Shown here one piece after another: positions 18,516 through 27,367 of a stretch of 64,000 bases of DNA. The DNA comes from Caballeronia zhejiangensis (GTDB taxonomy: Bacteria > Pseudomonadota > Gammaproteobacteria > Burkholderiales > Burkholderiaceae), in the NCBI RefSeq assembly GCF_000698575.1, contig NZ_JFHD01000001.1, positions 124,001-188,000 on the forward strand. The letters run 5' to 3'. Made by a program: the position numbers and the translations under genes. A model generated the notes under the pieces. That model saw only the letters and a program-made list of their open reading frames with translations. It had not been told where the DNA came from and did no database searches. Within the stretch, counting starts at the first letter, position 1; every line of letters begins with the position of its first letter.

Positions 18516-19330
18516 GCGGGCTCCTTCACGAGCAGCGTGAAATCGCGCGCCACCTCGTAACCGCCCTCCTTCGCCACATACTCGATGACGAGCGAGCGCT
18601 TCACGCCGAACACTGCATCGGAGTTCACATACGGATCGTCGGACGAGTAGAGCGCGGTTGTCAGCGGCTCGTAGCCGGGTGCGTCGATACGAAAATGGAT
18701 GTGCGCGGGACGCATCGGATGACGTCCCGTAGCGACGAGCATCTGGCCGACGGGACCATCGGTCGGAATCGGATAGCTCGTCGGCTTAATCGAATGGAAC
18801 GCGTACGCGCCGTCGGCATTCGTGCGAAAGCGCCCGCGCAGATTGCCTTCCGGCTGATCCGGGTCTTGCCCTTCGTACATGCCGTTCGGCGCGGTTTGCC
18901 AGACTTCGATCAGCGCATCGGCGACGGGCTTGCCGTTCACGTCGCCGACCGTGCCATGAAAGAACACCGGCTCGCCATCGCTTTGCGCGATGTTCGCGCC
19001 GAACGCCGATTCCTTCACGCCATCGCGATAGAACGGGCCGAGCAGACTGCTCTCGGTCGCGGCTTCATCGTGATGCTGATTGATGTCGTCGAGCACGATG
19101 GAAAGCCCCAGCGTATCCGACAGCAGAATGAACTCCTGCCGGATGCCGTCGCACTTCTTGCCCGTCGCCGTGAGGAACTCGATGCCGCGTCGCCATTCGT
19201 CGTGCGTGAGGTTCACTTCGCGCGCGAACGCATGCAGATGACGCACCAGCGCGACGACGATCTCCTTCGTGCGCGCATCGGCGCATTGGCCGAAGGCGTC
19301 AGTGACGGATTGCGTGAGGTGTTCGTTCAT
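18512..19330 (-). CDS. Intradiol ring-cleavage dioxygenase, probably hydroxyquinol 1,2-dioxygenase
   Basis: The protein has 272 residues. An N-terminal helical dimerisation domain precedes the catalytic domain beginning at LLGPFYRDG. Non-haem Fe(III) ligands of the family are visible: Tyr in NGMYEGQ, Tyr in SYPIPTDGP, and two His in RPAHIHFRI. Overall length and the FYRDG motif suit hydroxyquinol or catechol dioxygenases. The adjacent maleylacetate reductase points to hydroxyquinol, which is cleaved to maleylacetate. Its ATG overlaps the maleylacetate reductase stop (ATGA). Confidence 0.82.
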   Translation of the reverse strand: MNEHLTQSVTDAFGQCADARTKEIVVALVRHLHAFAREVNLTHDEWRRGIEFLTATGKKCDGIRQEFILLSDTLGLSIVLDDINQHHDEAATESSLLGPFYRDGVKESAFGANIAQSDGEPVFFHGTVGDVNGKPVADALIEVWQTAPNGMYEGQDPDQPEGNLRGRFRTNADGAYAFHSIKPTSYPIPTDGPVGQMLVATGRHPMRPAHIHFRIDAPGYEPLTTALYSSDDPYVNSDAVFGVKRSLVIEYVAKEGGYEVARDFTLLVKEPA

Positions 19331-20382
19331 GGTCGTCGTCCTTCGTAGGCCGCTTCGATCAGCGCACGCAGCGGCGCGCGTTCGACCGGACGCGGATTCC
19401 AGTACGGGCTTTTCAACGCGATATCGACGGCGATGTCGATATCGCTCTCCTTCATGCCGATGTCCTTGAGCGCGGTCGGCGCGCCGTTCGTTCGTGCGAG
19501 TTCGAATGTGCCTTGCGCGGCATCGTCGGCGTTCAATGCGCGAGCGATGCGCTTCATGGCGCCGGGCGCGGCATCGCGGTTATAGGCGAGCGCGTGCGGC
19601 AGCACGATGGTATGCGTTTCCGCGTGCGGCAGATTGAACGTACCGCCGAGCGTATGACACAGCTTGTGATGCAACGACATGCCTACGCTTCCGAGCACCG
19701 CGCCGCACAGCCACGCGCCGTAGAGACAATCGCTGCGCGCATTCATATCTTCAGGATTCCGGGCGACCTTGCCGATGCCTTGCGCGAGCGCGCGAATGCC
19801 TTCTTCGGCCATCAGGCTCACGATGGGATTCGCGTCCTGCGCGTACAGTCCTTCGGCAGCGTGCGCGATCGCGTTGATGCCGCTCGTCACTGAAAGCGAC
19901 GCAGGCAGCGAGACCGTGAGTTGCGGATCGTAGATCACGGTTTTCGGCAGCACGCGCATGTCGCGGCCGGTCTTCTTCAAGCCGGCTTCGGTGAGGCCGT
20001 AGATCGGCGTCATTTCCGAGCCTGCGTAAGTGGTCGGCACGGCGAGTATCGGCAATGACGATGTCAACGCGATCGCCTTGCCGAGACCGGTCGTCGAGCC
20101 GCCACCGATGGCGATCGCGCAATCCGCGCCGATGCGCTCCGCATACTCCCGCGCCGCGCGCGCCGTTTCGACGGGAACGTGCATCACCGCTTCGGCGAAC
20201 ACGCCCGCCGCGCGATGTCCGATGCGTTCGGCGAGCGCTTCGGCCTGATCGCGTTGCGGCGGCGTCGAGAGAATGAGCGCGCGCCTTGCGCCCAGACGTT
20301 CGATCTCGCGTTCGACGTGTTCGATGCTTCCCGCACCGAACACGACGCGCGACGGCATGCCCTGATAAACGAACGATTGCAT
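19327..20382 (-). CDS. Maleylacetate reductase
   Basis: This 351-residue iron-containing alcohol dehydrogenase family protein reduces maleylacetate to 3-oxoadipate with NAD(P)H. The GGGSTTGLGKAIAL nucleotide-binding loop and the segment HKLCHTLGGTFNLPHAETH are characteristic of this enzyme. A frame from 20562 would overlap the aldehyde dehydrogenase gene. The ATG at 20382 starts MQSFVYQGMPSRVVFG, the normal family start, 14 bases after the preceding stop. It closes the hydroquinone and hydroxyquinol branches of the operon. Confidence 0.92.
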   Translation of the reverse strand: MQSFVYQGMPSRVVFGAGSIEHVEREIERLGARRALILSTPPQRDQAEALAERIGHRAAGVFAEAVMHVPVETARAAREYAERIGADCAIAIGGGSTTGLGKAIALTSSLPILAVPTTYAGSEMTPIYGLTEAGLKKTGRDMRVLPKTVIYDPQLTVSLPASLSVTSGINAIAHAAEGLYAQDANPIVSLMAEEGIRALAQGIGKVARNPEDMNARSDCLYGAWLCGAVLGSVGMSLHHKLCHTLGGTFNLPHAETHTIVLPHALAYNRDAAPGAMKRIARALNADDAAQGTFELARTNGAPTALKDIGMKESDIDIAVDIALKSPYWNPRPVERAPLRALIEAAYEGRRP

Positions 20383-20396
20383 GATTTCGGGTGCGC

Positions 20397-21860
20397 TCAA
20401 CGTGGATAGTAAGGCGGAATATTGGCGTCGACATTCACCCACACCGACTTTGCCTGAGTATATTCGCGCATCACTTCGAAGCCCATCTCGCGTCCGTATC
20501 CGCTCGCGCCGACGCCGCCGAAAGGCGATCCCGGATTCACGCGCTTGTAGCAGTTGATCCACACCATGCCGCTCTTCAGTTGCCGCGCGAAGAGATGCGC
20601 GCGTTGCAGATCGCGCGTCCAGAGTCCCGCGCCCAGGCCGTATTCGGTGCCGTTGGCAATCGCCAGGCCTTCTTCATCCGATTTGAACGTGCTGACGGTG
20701 ACGAACGGGCCGAACACTTCCTCCTGCGCGACGCGATCGGTCGGCTTCGCCTGCACGATGGTCGGTTCGACATAGCAGCCTTTCGCGAGCCCCGCGGCGT
20801 CCGGCGACTTGCCGCCCGCGAGCACGCGACCGCCCTGCTCCCGCGCGACATCGACATACGAAAGCACGCGATCGCGATGCATCTGCGATGTGAGCGGACC
20901 CATTTCCGTAGACGGATCGAGCGGATCGCCGATGCGGATCGAGCGCGCGAGCGACGTGAAGCGTTCGAGCAAGTCATCGGCGATGGATTCGTGCACGATC
21001 AGCCGCGACGCCGCAATGCACGCCTGCCCTTGATTATGAAAGATGCCGAACGCGGAACCTTGCACGACAGCGTCGAGATTCGCGTCGCCGAACACGACGT
21101 TCGCCCCTTTGCCGCCGAGTTCGAGCTGCACTTTCTTCAGATTGCCGCTCGATGCCTGCACGATCTTGCGGCCCACCGCCGTCGATCCGGTGAACGCCAC
21201 CTTGCCGATCTCGGGGTGCTCCGCGATGTATTGACCCGCGACGTGACCGAAACCCGGCAGCACGTTCACGACGCCCGCCGGAAAGCCGACCTCGGCCATC
21301 AACTGCGCGATCGCGAGGCTCGACAAGGGCGTGAGTTCGGCGGGCTTCATCACGACGCAATTGCCCGCCGCGAGCGCGGGCGCCATCTTCCAGCTCGTGA
21401 ACATCAGCGGAAAATTCCACGGCACCACTTGTCCGACAATGCCGACCGGTTCGCGCGTCAGATAGTTGAGAAAGCCGGCTTCGACAGGAATCACCGAGCC
21501 TTCGAACTTGTCGGCCATGCCGCCGAAATAACGAAACGTCGCGGCCGTGCGCGGCACGTCGAGATTGCGCGTATCGCGAATCGGATGGCCGGTGTCCATC
21601 GATTCGAGGCGCGCGAGTTCATCGGCGTTCGCTTCGATCGCGTCGGCGAGTTTCAGGAGCAGGCGTCCGCGATCCGCCGCCGCCATCGCGCTCCACGCCG
21701 GGAATGCCTTTTTTGCGGCTTGAACCGCGCGATCGACATCCTCGCGGCCGGCCATCGAGACTTGCGCGATCTCGCTGTTGTCGTGCGGATTCAGTGTCGC
21801 GAGCGTTTCGCCGGACAGGGCGGCCACGAAGCGGCCGTCGATGAAGAGTTGCGTTTGCAT
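20397..21860 (-). CDS. Aldehyde dehydrogenase, probably 4-hydroxymuconic semialdehyde dehydrogenase
   Basis: The protein has 487 residues and is a canonical NAD(P)+-dependent aldehyde dehydrogenase. LELGGK carries the general-base Glu, GQACIAASR the nucleophilic Cys, and FTGSTAVGRKI the cofactor loop. In hydroquinone pathways the ring-cleavage product 4-hydroxymuconic semialdehyde is oxidised to maleylacetate by this kind of enzyme. Placement between the dioxygenase and maleylacetate reductase genes supports that role, although sequence alone would also allow other aldehydes. Confidence 0.88.
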   Translation of the reverse strand: MQTQLFIDGRFVAALSGETLATLNPHDNSEIAQVSMAGREDVDRAVQAAKKAFPAWSAMAAADRGRLLLKLADAIEANADELARLESMDTGHPIRDTRNLDVPRTAATFRYFGGMADKFEGSVIPVEAGFLNYLTREPVGIVGQVVPWNFPLMFTSWKMAPALAAGNCVVMKPAELTPLSSLAIAQLMAEVGFPAGVVNVLPGFGHVAGQYIAEHPEIGKVAFTGSTAVGRKIVQASSGNLKKVQLELGGKGANVVFGDANLDAVVQGSAFGIFHNQGQACIAASRLIVHESIADDLLERFTSLARSIRIGDPLDPSTEMGPLTSQMHRDRVLSYVDVAREQGGRVLAGGKSPDAAGLAKGCYVEPTIVQAKPTDRVAQEEVFGPFVTVSTFKSDEEGLAIANGTEYGLGAGLWTRDLQRAHLFARQLKSGMVWINCYKRVNPGSPFGGVGASGYGREMGFEVMREYTQAKSVWVNVDANIPPYYPR

Positions 21861-21950
21861 GTCTTGCTCGTGTCGAAGATTGAAGACGAAGCGTTCCCCG
21901 CGACGCCTTTTTCAAGGCATCGTTCTTGTCGAAGGGAAACCGTAGGCGGC

Positions 21951-22946
21951 TTAGAACGCGACCGGATACGGCGGCAGTTCGCCGCTTTCGTAGCGCCTCG
22001 GCAGATCGGGCGTCGCGTTCTCCCAGACGAGAAGCATCGAGCGTTTCTGCGAATAACCCTTGTGGCGGATGTCGGCGGGCATCGCGGCGATATCGCCGGC
22101 GTTCATCGTGATGCGCGCGCGCGGCTCGCCGGTGTCCTTGTCGGCCACATCCCAGATGATCTGATCCGACAGTTGCAGGAACCACTCGACGCGATCGTTG
22201 CCGTGAAAAACCGGCAGCACGAATTCCTCGGTCGTCGGGCAAAAGAGGCTTTGCTTGCACACGGACGTGACCGATGGATTCCACGTCACGTCCGAACGCG
22301 ACAGATACTTGAAGAGGCTGAACGCGTGCAATTGCCCTTCGAATTCAGGCTCCGCGTGAATCTCCGGCTCGTCTTGCGATACATCCGCGAACTGGCGATT
22401 CACCGGGAAGTCGTCGCGCAACGGCGAATCGCCTTCGAGGCCCGGCATGCGCTTCGTCGCGATGCGCGTGCGGTCGATCGCCGCGATGTTGTCGCCGTGC
22501 TTGGCGCCGAATGCCGAGCCGGTTTCCTCGGGAGCCGCGAACGGATCGAAGCCTTCGTTCACCCAGTCCTTCAGGATTGCCTTGAACGTCGCCATGATGA
22601 TCGGCGTTTCGAATTGCTGCGTGTAATCGACGCCCGCTTCGCGGAAGCTCGCGTTGTACGCGCCGGCATACATGTCGACCTTGCCGTAGTGATTGCGCGT
22701 GCCGATCACTTCATCGAAATTGACCCAGCCGTAGAAGAAACCCCACGCGACGTCGCGCATCATCGCGCGCAGGAAGTCGTCGGCGTGCATCTGATGCGAG
22801 CGCGTCTGTCCTTCTGCCGGCCACTTCACGGTGACGAAATACGCGTCGCGGCTGAACTCGAACTCGCCGAGCTTGAACGTGCGATAGCCGGTGGACGCAT
22901 CGGGGTCGGTGGCGACGACGCTTTGCAGAAAAATGGCTTGATCCAT
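21951..22946 (-). CDS. hapD: Hydroquinone 1,2-dioxygenase, large subunit
   Basis: The protein has 331 residues (about 38 kDa), matching the large subunit of the two-component hydroquinone dioxygenase of p-nitrophenol and 4-hydroxyacetophenone degraders. The enzyme opens hydroquinone between C1 and C2, using Fe(II), to 4-hydroxymuconic semialdehyde. Segments such as GFFYGWVNFDEVIGTRNHYG and the cupin-like C-terminal half (VFHGNDRVEWFLQL, MNAGDIAAMPADIRHKG) fit. The ATG at 22946 starts MDQAIFLQSVV; the longer frame to 23009 runs into the small-subunit gene. It lies 38 bases after that gene. The assignment is by recalled family similarity and gene context. Confidence 0.82.
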   Translation of the reverse strand: MDQAIFLQSVVATDPDASTGYRTFKLGEFEFSRDAYFVTVKWPAEGQTRSHQMHADDFLRAMMRDVAWGFFYGWVNFDEVIGTRNHYGKVDMYAGAYNASFREAGVDYTQQFETPIIMATFKAILKDWVNEGFDPFAAPEETGSAFGAKHGDNIAAIDRTRIATKRMPGLEGDSPLRDDFPVNRQFADVSQDEPEIHAEPEFEGQLHAFSLFKYLSRSDVTWNPSVTSVCKQSLFCPTTEEFVLPVFHGNDRVEWFLQLSDQIIWDVADKDTGEPRARITMNAGDIAAMPADIRHKGYSQKRSMLLVWENATPDLPRRYESGELPPYPVAF

Positions 22947-22984
22947 GATGTTTTTGCTCCGAAAGATGAGAGTTCGCGGCGGCG

Positions 22985-23476
22985 TTACTGGATGCAGATG
23001 TCGGCCCATTTCTCGACCGATTCCGCGCCGGCAATCGTCTGCACGAGCAGCACGCCGGTCTTTCTCGCTTCGAAGCGATACGCCGCGCCCGCAGGCAGCA
23101 GCGCCTGATGTCCGCGACGCAAGCGCACGAAGCCCATCTTCTGGCCTGAGGGCTCGCCTTCGAGTTTCACCGAGCCTTCGATATCGGCGCTTACGAGCGC
23201 GCCATCTGAAGGCTTGATGAAGTGCACGTCGATCTCGCCATCGAGCGCGACGACGAATTCATCGTGCGATGCCGTGAACCACGCCGACACGCCTTCCGCG
23301 CGCAGCGTTTCGATCACGTACTTGAGGTTCTTGCCGACGACCACTTTTTCGTACGGCGCGGATTGGCTCGCCACGTCGAACACGTTGGACATCACGTAAT
23401 GCGATGCCTGTCCCTTGATGATTTCGATATTGCCTTTGCGATAGTTATCGAGGCTGCCGAGTCGGGTCTGTTGCAT
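22985..23476 (-). CDS. hapC: Hydroquinone 1,2-dioxygenase, small subunit
   Basis: The protein has 163 residues (about 18 kDa), matching the small subunit of hydroquinone dioxygenase. It has a cupin-like middle (VSAWFTASHDEFVVALDGEIDVHF, shown in part) and LRRGHQALLPAGAAYRFEA, as in beta-barrel metal-binding folds. Three in-frame ATGs lie within 24 bases; GGAGA five bases ahead of the third (23476) decides the start. It is followed directly by the large subunit gene, the small-large order known for hapCD and pnpCD. Confidence 0.82.
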   Translation of the reverse strand: MQQTRLGSLDNYRKGNIEIIKGQASHYVMSNVFDVASQSAPYEKVVVGKNLKYVIETLRAEGVSAWFTASHDEFVVALDGEIDVHFIKPSDGALVSADIEGSVKLEGEPSGQKMGFVRLRRGHQALLPAGAAYRFEARKTGVLLVQTIAGAESVEKWADICIQ

Positions 23477-23613
23477 GTCTGTCTCCATGTCCGCGGTCAC
23501 GTTCGCGGTGTCGCGCTGGAATCAAGATTAGGGCGGCGAGCGCTGCGAGGCAATGAATCGAGGTTCGCGTTTGCCGAACGATGCGTGCTCGATCGCAGCC
23601 CTAGGGAAAGTAC

Positions 23614-24060
23614 TTACTTTTGCGCGTTTTTATCCGCGAGCCACGGATAGCGCTGCGTGTCCGCGCTTTCGTAATCCGGGTCGAGATAGATGAAGCAGCG
23701 CTGGATCTTGAAGTCGCGGATCTCGAAGACATCGATCCAGCGGCCCGCGTGCGTGACGCCCGCGCGCCAGTCGACGCCGCTTTGCGTCGTGCCGTAACTC
23801 GTGCCTTCGATGACCACCGTATCGCCCTGCTGGATCACGTTCAGATACGCGAGGTCGTGCTTGAACTTCGCGACGATCGAGCCGAGGTCCGCGAAGAGTT
23901 GTTCAAAGGCCGCGCGGCCTGTCGCGATGCCCCATTTGGGGAAATAGACTTCGGCGTGATCGTCGAAGAGATCGAAGAATGCTGCGCCGCGATCGAGCCT
24001 GCGCAGATATTCGAGCGCGATGGTCTTGCGCTGTTCGTCGCTCATGGTGATGGGGTTCAT
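23614..24060 (-). CDS. NTF2-like (SnoaL-type) protein
   Basis: The protein has 148 residues and the alpha+beta cone fold pattern of SnoaL/NTF2 proteins: an N-terminal helix pair (TIALEYLRRLDRGAAFFDLF), FDDHAEVYFPKWGIATGR, and C-terminal strands ending RCFIYLDPDY. Such proteins are isomerases, cyclases, dehydratases or simply ligand binders. AGGAG nine bases upstream sets the start. Lying between the cytochrome c and hydroquinone dioxygenase genes, it may handle the intermediate that becomes hydroquinone. The function is not known. Confidence 0.72.
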   Translation of the reverse strand: MNPITMSDEQRKTIALEYLRRLDRGAAFFDLFDDHAEVYFPKWGIATGRAAFEQLFADLGSIVAKFKHDLAYLNVIQQGDTVVIEGTSYGTTQSGVDWRAGVTHAGRWIDVFEIRDFKIQRCFIYLDPDYESADTQRYPWLADKNAQK

Positions 24061-24083
24061 GCTTTAGTCTCCTGATGTCGGAT

Positions 24084-24461
24084 TCAATGCAGCGTGCGCA
24101 GATACGCGATGATTTTTTGCCGCCGTGCTTCGTCGCCTTCAAAATAGGTCATCGCGTTGCCGGGCGCGACGGCTTGCGTGTCGGTGAGCCACGCGTCGAG
24201 CAGCTTGTCGTCCCAGACCTTGCCCGACGCAGACGCCTTCATGCCCGCCGAATACTTGAAGCCGGGCTCCGATGCCATCGGCTTGCCGACGATGCCGAAG
24301 AGATTCGGCCCTTGTCCGTTGGGTTCGCCCTTGCCGAAGGTGTGGCACACGGCGCAGTTGTTCGTCGTGAGTTTCTTGCCGATCGCGACGCTGTCCTGCT
24401 GCGCATGTGCCGCAGAACTGGCGAGCGCGAATATCGCAATTAAGTTAGCCATCCGAATCAT
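24084..24461 (-). CDS. Periplasmic class I cytochrome c
   Basis: The protein has 125 residues. A signal peptide ends near AAHAQQ at about residue 21. The haem motif CAVCH is at 36-40, with a distal Met near 104 (GNAMTYFEG), so this is a c550-type monohaem cytochrome. GGAGGT five bases upstream of the ATG at 24461 is a strong ribosome site. The ATG overlaps the TGA of the flavoprotein gene (ATGA). Translational coupling makes it the probable electron acceptor of that exported dehydrogenase. Confidence 0.9.
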   Translation of the reverse strand: MIRMANLIAIFALASSAAHAQQDSVAIGKKLTTNNCAVCHTFGKGEPNGQGPNLFGIVGKPMASEPGFKYSAGMKASASGKVWDDKLLDAWLTDTQAVAPGNAMTYFEGDEARRQKIIAYLRTLH

Positions 24462-26182
24462 GATTGACCTCCATTGGCTGATTGCGCCGCGCGATACGCG
24501 AACGCGATGATCGGTCCGAGCGTGCCGCCGCCCGCCCAGTAAGCACGCGCGGACGCCGACGCCACGCAATTGCCCACGCCGTACAAACCCTTGATCGGCT
24601 CGCCGCGCGTATCGAGCACTTGCCCATGCGAATTGGTCTTCGGACCGCCTTTGGTATCGAGATTGCCTGCGACGATGAGCGCCGCGTAATACGGTCCTTT
24701 GGCCGAGAGCGGATACATCGTCTCGTTCTTCTGATCGGCTTTCTTCGATACGGGTCCGTTGAAAAGCTTCTCGACGATGCGCTCGCCGCGATGGAAGTCC
24801 TGATCCACGCCCGTCTTCGCGAAGCCGTTGAAACGCTTGATCGTCGCGTCGAGACTGCGCACGAAGTCGTCGCTCAACGTGGCGCTACCGAGCGCGCTCT
24901 GGTACTTCGCCATGCGTTCGCGAATCGCGCCCGCCAGTTCCGCAAGCGTGTTGCCGCGCAGTACGTGCCGGTCGTTCGATCCCTTGGGAACGATGAGGCT
25001 GCCGTAGTCATCGCTTGCGCAATGCTCCTGCGCCTGCTGATCCCAGATGGAAACGAGCGTGAGATTCGGATACTCGCCCTTCGCGCCGTCCCATTCGGAG
25101 AACGCCGCACAGACCTCGTTGTATGCGAGCTTCTCGTTCACGACGCGCTTGCCGTACTTGTTCACGTAGAGCATCGAATCGCCCGTCGGCGTGAAGATGC
25201 CGGACAGCGAGCCATCCTTCGCGATGGCCTTGTCGAGCGAGATCGGCGCCATCCACGAGTAGTTCATGTTGCGCAACTGCACGTCGAGCGCGCTGGAAAT
25301 CCGCACGAAATCGCCTTCGTTGGTTGGCGCTGCACAACCACCATACACCGCGCCGTGCAGGAAGTTCTTGCGCAACTCGGGATCGTGCGTGAAGCCGCCG
25401 GTCGCGAAGATCACCGCCTTCTTTGCGCGCACGCGAAAGAGCGTGCCCTCTTCCGTCAGCGATTCGACGCCGATCACCGCGCCCGTTTCATCGACGAGCA
25501 CTTTCTGCACGCGATAACCCGTCTTGATGTCGATGCCGTCTCGGCGTGCTGCCGCGCTCATCGTGCGGATCGCGACGCGGCCGCCGTCCGACATGCTCGG
25601 CAAGCCGTCTTTAGGAAACAGCACGCGGCCGCGCGGCGCCTTGTCTTCGGGCAACTCGGCCCAGTAATCCGGCACCGCGCCTTCATGCCGATACGGCAGC
25701 GCGCCCTTGCTCGCGAGCAACTCCGCCGCCGGCGATGCGCTGTCGTAGATCGCCTCGCACATCTCGTACTCCCAGTCGGACAGACCGAGCTTCGGCAACG
25801 ACGGATCGTATTGCTCGGGCCGCGACAGACGCGCGACATAGCGCATGTAATCAGGCTTCGGATCGGCGATGCCCGCGCGGCGCATCGGCTCGTTGTTCGG
25901 CACCCAGTACCAGAACGCGGCCTTCGCGGCCGTGCCGCCGACGCTGCCTGCCTTCTCGAGAATCACGACGCGGTTTCCCAGCCAGCGCGAGAACAGCGCG
26001 CACGGCAATCCGCCGCCACCGCCGCCGCACACGACCACGTCATACTCCGCGTCGAACTTGACATCGCTCGCCGCGCGCGCCGTGAGCGATACCGCGCCGA
26101 ACGCGGCCGCCGCCGTTCCTGCGCCAGCGGCCTTGATGAAGCTGCGTCGCGATGCGGCAGAAAGCTTGTTCGTCTCACTCAT
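24458..26182 (-). CDS. Tat-exported FAD-dependent dehydrogenase (KstD/fumarate-reductase flavoprotein type)
   Basis: The protein has 574 residues. The N-terminus carries a classic twin-arginine motif, SRRSFIKAAGAG, then an Ala-rich signal ending near ARAAS. FAD binding is shown by DVVVCGGGGGGLPCALF and by the C-terminal GLYGVGNCVAS and WAGGGTLGPIIAFAYRA segments, as in 3-ketosteroid-delta1-dehydrogenases and fumarate-reductase-like oxidoreductases. It should act in the periplasm, donating electrons to the coupled cytochrome c. The ATG at 26182 has GGAGA at proper spacing. Its position ahead of hydroquinone cleavage suggests dehydrogenation, perhaps aromatisation, of a ring ketone (inference). 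Confidence 0.82.
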   Translation of the reverse strand: MSETNKLSAASRRSFIKAAGAGTAAAAFGAVSLTARAASDVKFDAEYDVVVCGGGGGGLPCALFSRWLGNRVVILEKAGSVGGTAAKAAFWYWVPNNEPMRRAGIADPKPDYMRYVARLSRPEQYDPSLPKLGLSDWEYEMCEAIYDSASPAAELLASKGALPYRHEGAVPDYWAELPEDKAPRGRVLFPKDGLPSMSDGGRVAIRTMSAAARRDGIDIKTGYRVQKVLVDETGAVIGVESLTEEGTLFRVRAKKAVIFATGGFTHDPELRKNFLHGAVYGGCAAPTNEGDFVRISSALDVQLRNMNYSWMAPISLDKAIAKDGSLSGIFTPTGDSMLYVNKYGKRVVNEKLAYNEVCAAFSEWDGAKGEYPNLTLVSIWDQQAQEHCASDDYGSLIVPKGSNDRHVLRGNTLAELAGAIRERMAKYQSALGSATLSDDFVRSLDATIKRFNGFAKTGVDQDFHRGERIVEKLFNGPVSKKADQKNETMYPLSAKGPYYAALIVAGNLDTKGGPKTNSHGQVLDTRGEPIKGLYGVGNCVASASARAYWAGGGTLGPIIAFAYRAAQSANGGQS

Positions 26183-26207
26183 GTTTGTCTCCATCGTTTG
26201 AATGTGC

Positions 26208-27137
26208 TCACCAGTAGTGCCACGCCTGCACGAGAATTCCGTTGGTGAGCGTGGTGTTGCGGCCCGAAACCGAGTGTTGGTATTGGATCGAAAGCTGGTC
26301 GTACATCTTCTGGTGCAGGAACGGCAGGCTATTCGGCTTGAACTGGAACAGCACGCCGAGTCCCACGGTCGTTTCGCGGCTCGCGCTGTTGGAAAGCGGC
26401 ATCCCCGCCGTCTGATTGAAGGTGCCCCCGCTCGTCTGATAGTCGAGGCCGACGAAAGGAATCGCGAAGGGGTTGTCGGGCGGCGAGATGCTGTAGCCGA
26501 CACGCAAATTCAGATGGAACGTGTTGCCCGGGCTCAGATCGTCCTGACCCGAGCGCAGCGTGCGTCCGCGCAGAATGCCGCCGAGCAGGAGGTCTACGTT
26601 CAGGTGTCCGTACCAGTCGTCATAGAAGACTGACGGCCAGAACGACCACGTATTCGTCGATACCGCGTTCTGCCCGACGGGCACTTGTACATAGGTCTGA
26701 AAGCCGAGCGTCGTCGCGGGCGCGGGGTTGTACCAGACGAGCCCGCCGACGAGCGGATCGCCAATGCCGCTTGCCGAGAATTGCGAGCCCTGCGTGCGGA
26801 TCGCGGGCACCGTGATGCTCGCGTTGAAGCCGACATGCGGCAGCGACGGCACTTTCCAGTAGTGGATGAACGTCGATAGCCCGACGAAGGTGTTCGTGCC
26901 CGGACCCGCGACCTGATTGCCGTGTGAATCGAATGCGCGGCTGTCGTGATTCCATTCGAGGTTCTGGCCGAAGGAATCATAGGTGCCTTCGAAGTCGCTG
27001 CTGAACTGCCACGTTTGCGGACGGTCCGTCGCGAAGGGAATGCCCGACGCGTGGGCCATCGTGCAGGTTGCGCCAAGCATGGCGAGCGCCCATGCGTGAC
27101 GTCGTCGTATCTTTGATTTCGGGTGCCGCATTTGCAT
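26208..27137 (-). CDS. Outer-membrane channel of the MetA-pathway (phenol degradation) family
   Basis: The protein has 309 residues. A signal peptide (RRRHAWALAMLGATCTMAHA) precedes a beta-barrel sequence with alternating hydrophobic strands ending in AWHYW. The pattern (FIHYWKVPSLPHVGFNASI, GIGDPLVGGLVWYNPAPATT, SIQYQHSVSGRN) matches proteins found beside aromatic degradation genes and thought to import hydrophobic aromatics. It is the first gene of the ten-gene operon, 25 bases before the flavoprotein gene and divergent from the AraC gene. Confidence 0.8.
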   Translation of the reverse strand: MQMRHPKSKIRRRHAWALAMLGATCTMAHASGIPFATDRPQTWQFSSDFEGTYDSFGQNLEWNHDSRAFDSHGNQVAGPGTNTFVGLSTFIHYWKVPSLPHVGFNASITVPAIRTQGSQFSASGIGDPLVGGLVWYNPAPATTLGFQTYVQVPVGQNAVSTNTWSFWPSVFYDDWYGHLNVDLLLGGILRGRTLRSGQDDLSPGNTFHLNLRVGYSISPPDNPFAIPFVGLDYQTSGGTFNQTAGMPLSNSASRETTVGLGVLFQFKPNSLPFLHQKMYDQLSIQYQHSVSGRNTTLTNGILVQAWHYW

Positions 27138-27367
27138 CGTCGTCTCCGGTCGTTCGTGTCGTATGAGCGAACGTTACGAAGGCGCGGCGTATCGGTCTTT
27201 CAGGTTTCGGAAATTACAGATTCCGGCGGATGCGGGTTTACACCACGCACAAAGCACGCACGCGGCGTTCGCAAACGGCGACCCATCGCGCGTGCAAGAG
27301 CTTTGCGCTCGCATCTATACTCGCGTGGACAGCGGCATCGAAAGCCGCGAGAAAAGGAGACGTAACG
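27138..27367. promoter_or_regulatory. Divergent promoter region of the hydroquinone operon
   Basis: These 230 bases separate the operon start from the AraC/LysR pair and must carry the operon promoter and activator sites. TATACT at 27316-27321 is a possible -10 for araC, but the matching -35 is poor. AGGAG at 27355-27359 serves the AraC gene. Confidence 0.4.

Noticed and set aside
20391..23108. 905-codon frame antisense to the aldehyde dehydrogenase and hydroquinone dioxygenase genes
   Set aside because: Low-complexity Arg/Ala/His composition, no ribosome site, and full overlap with well-supported genes.
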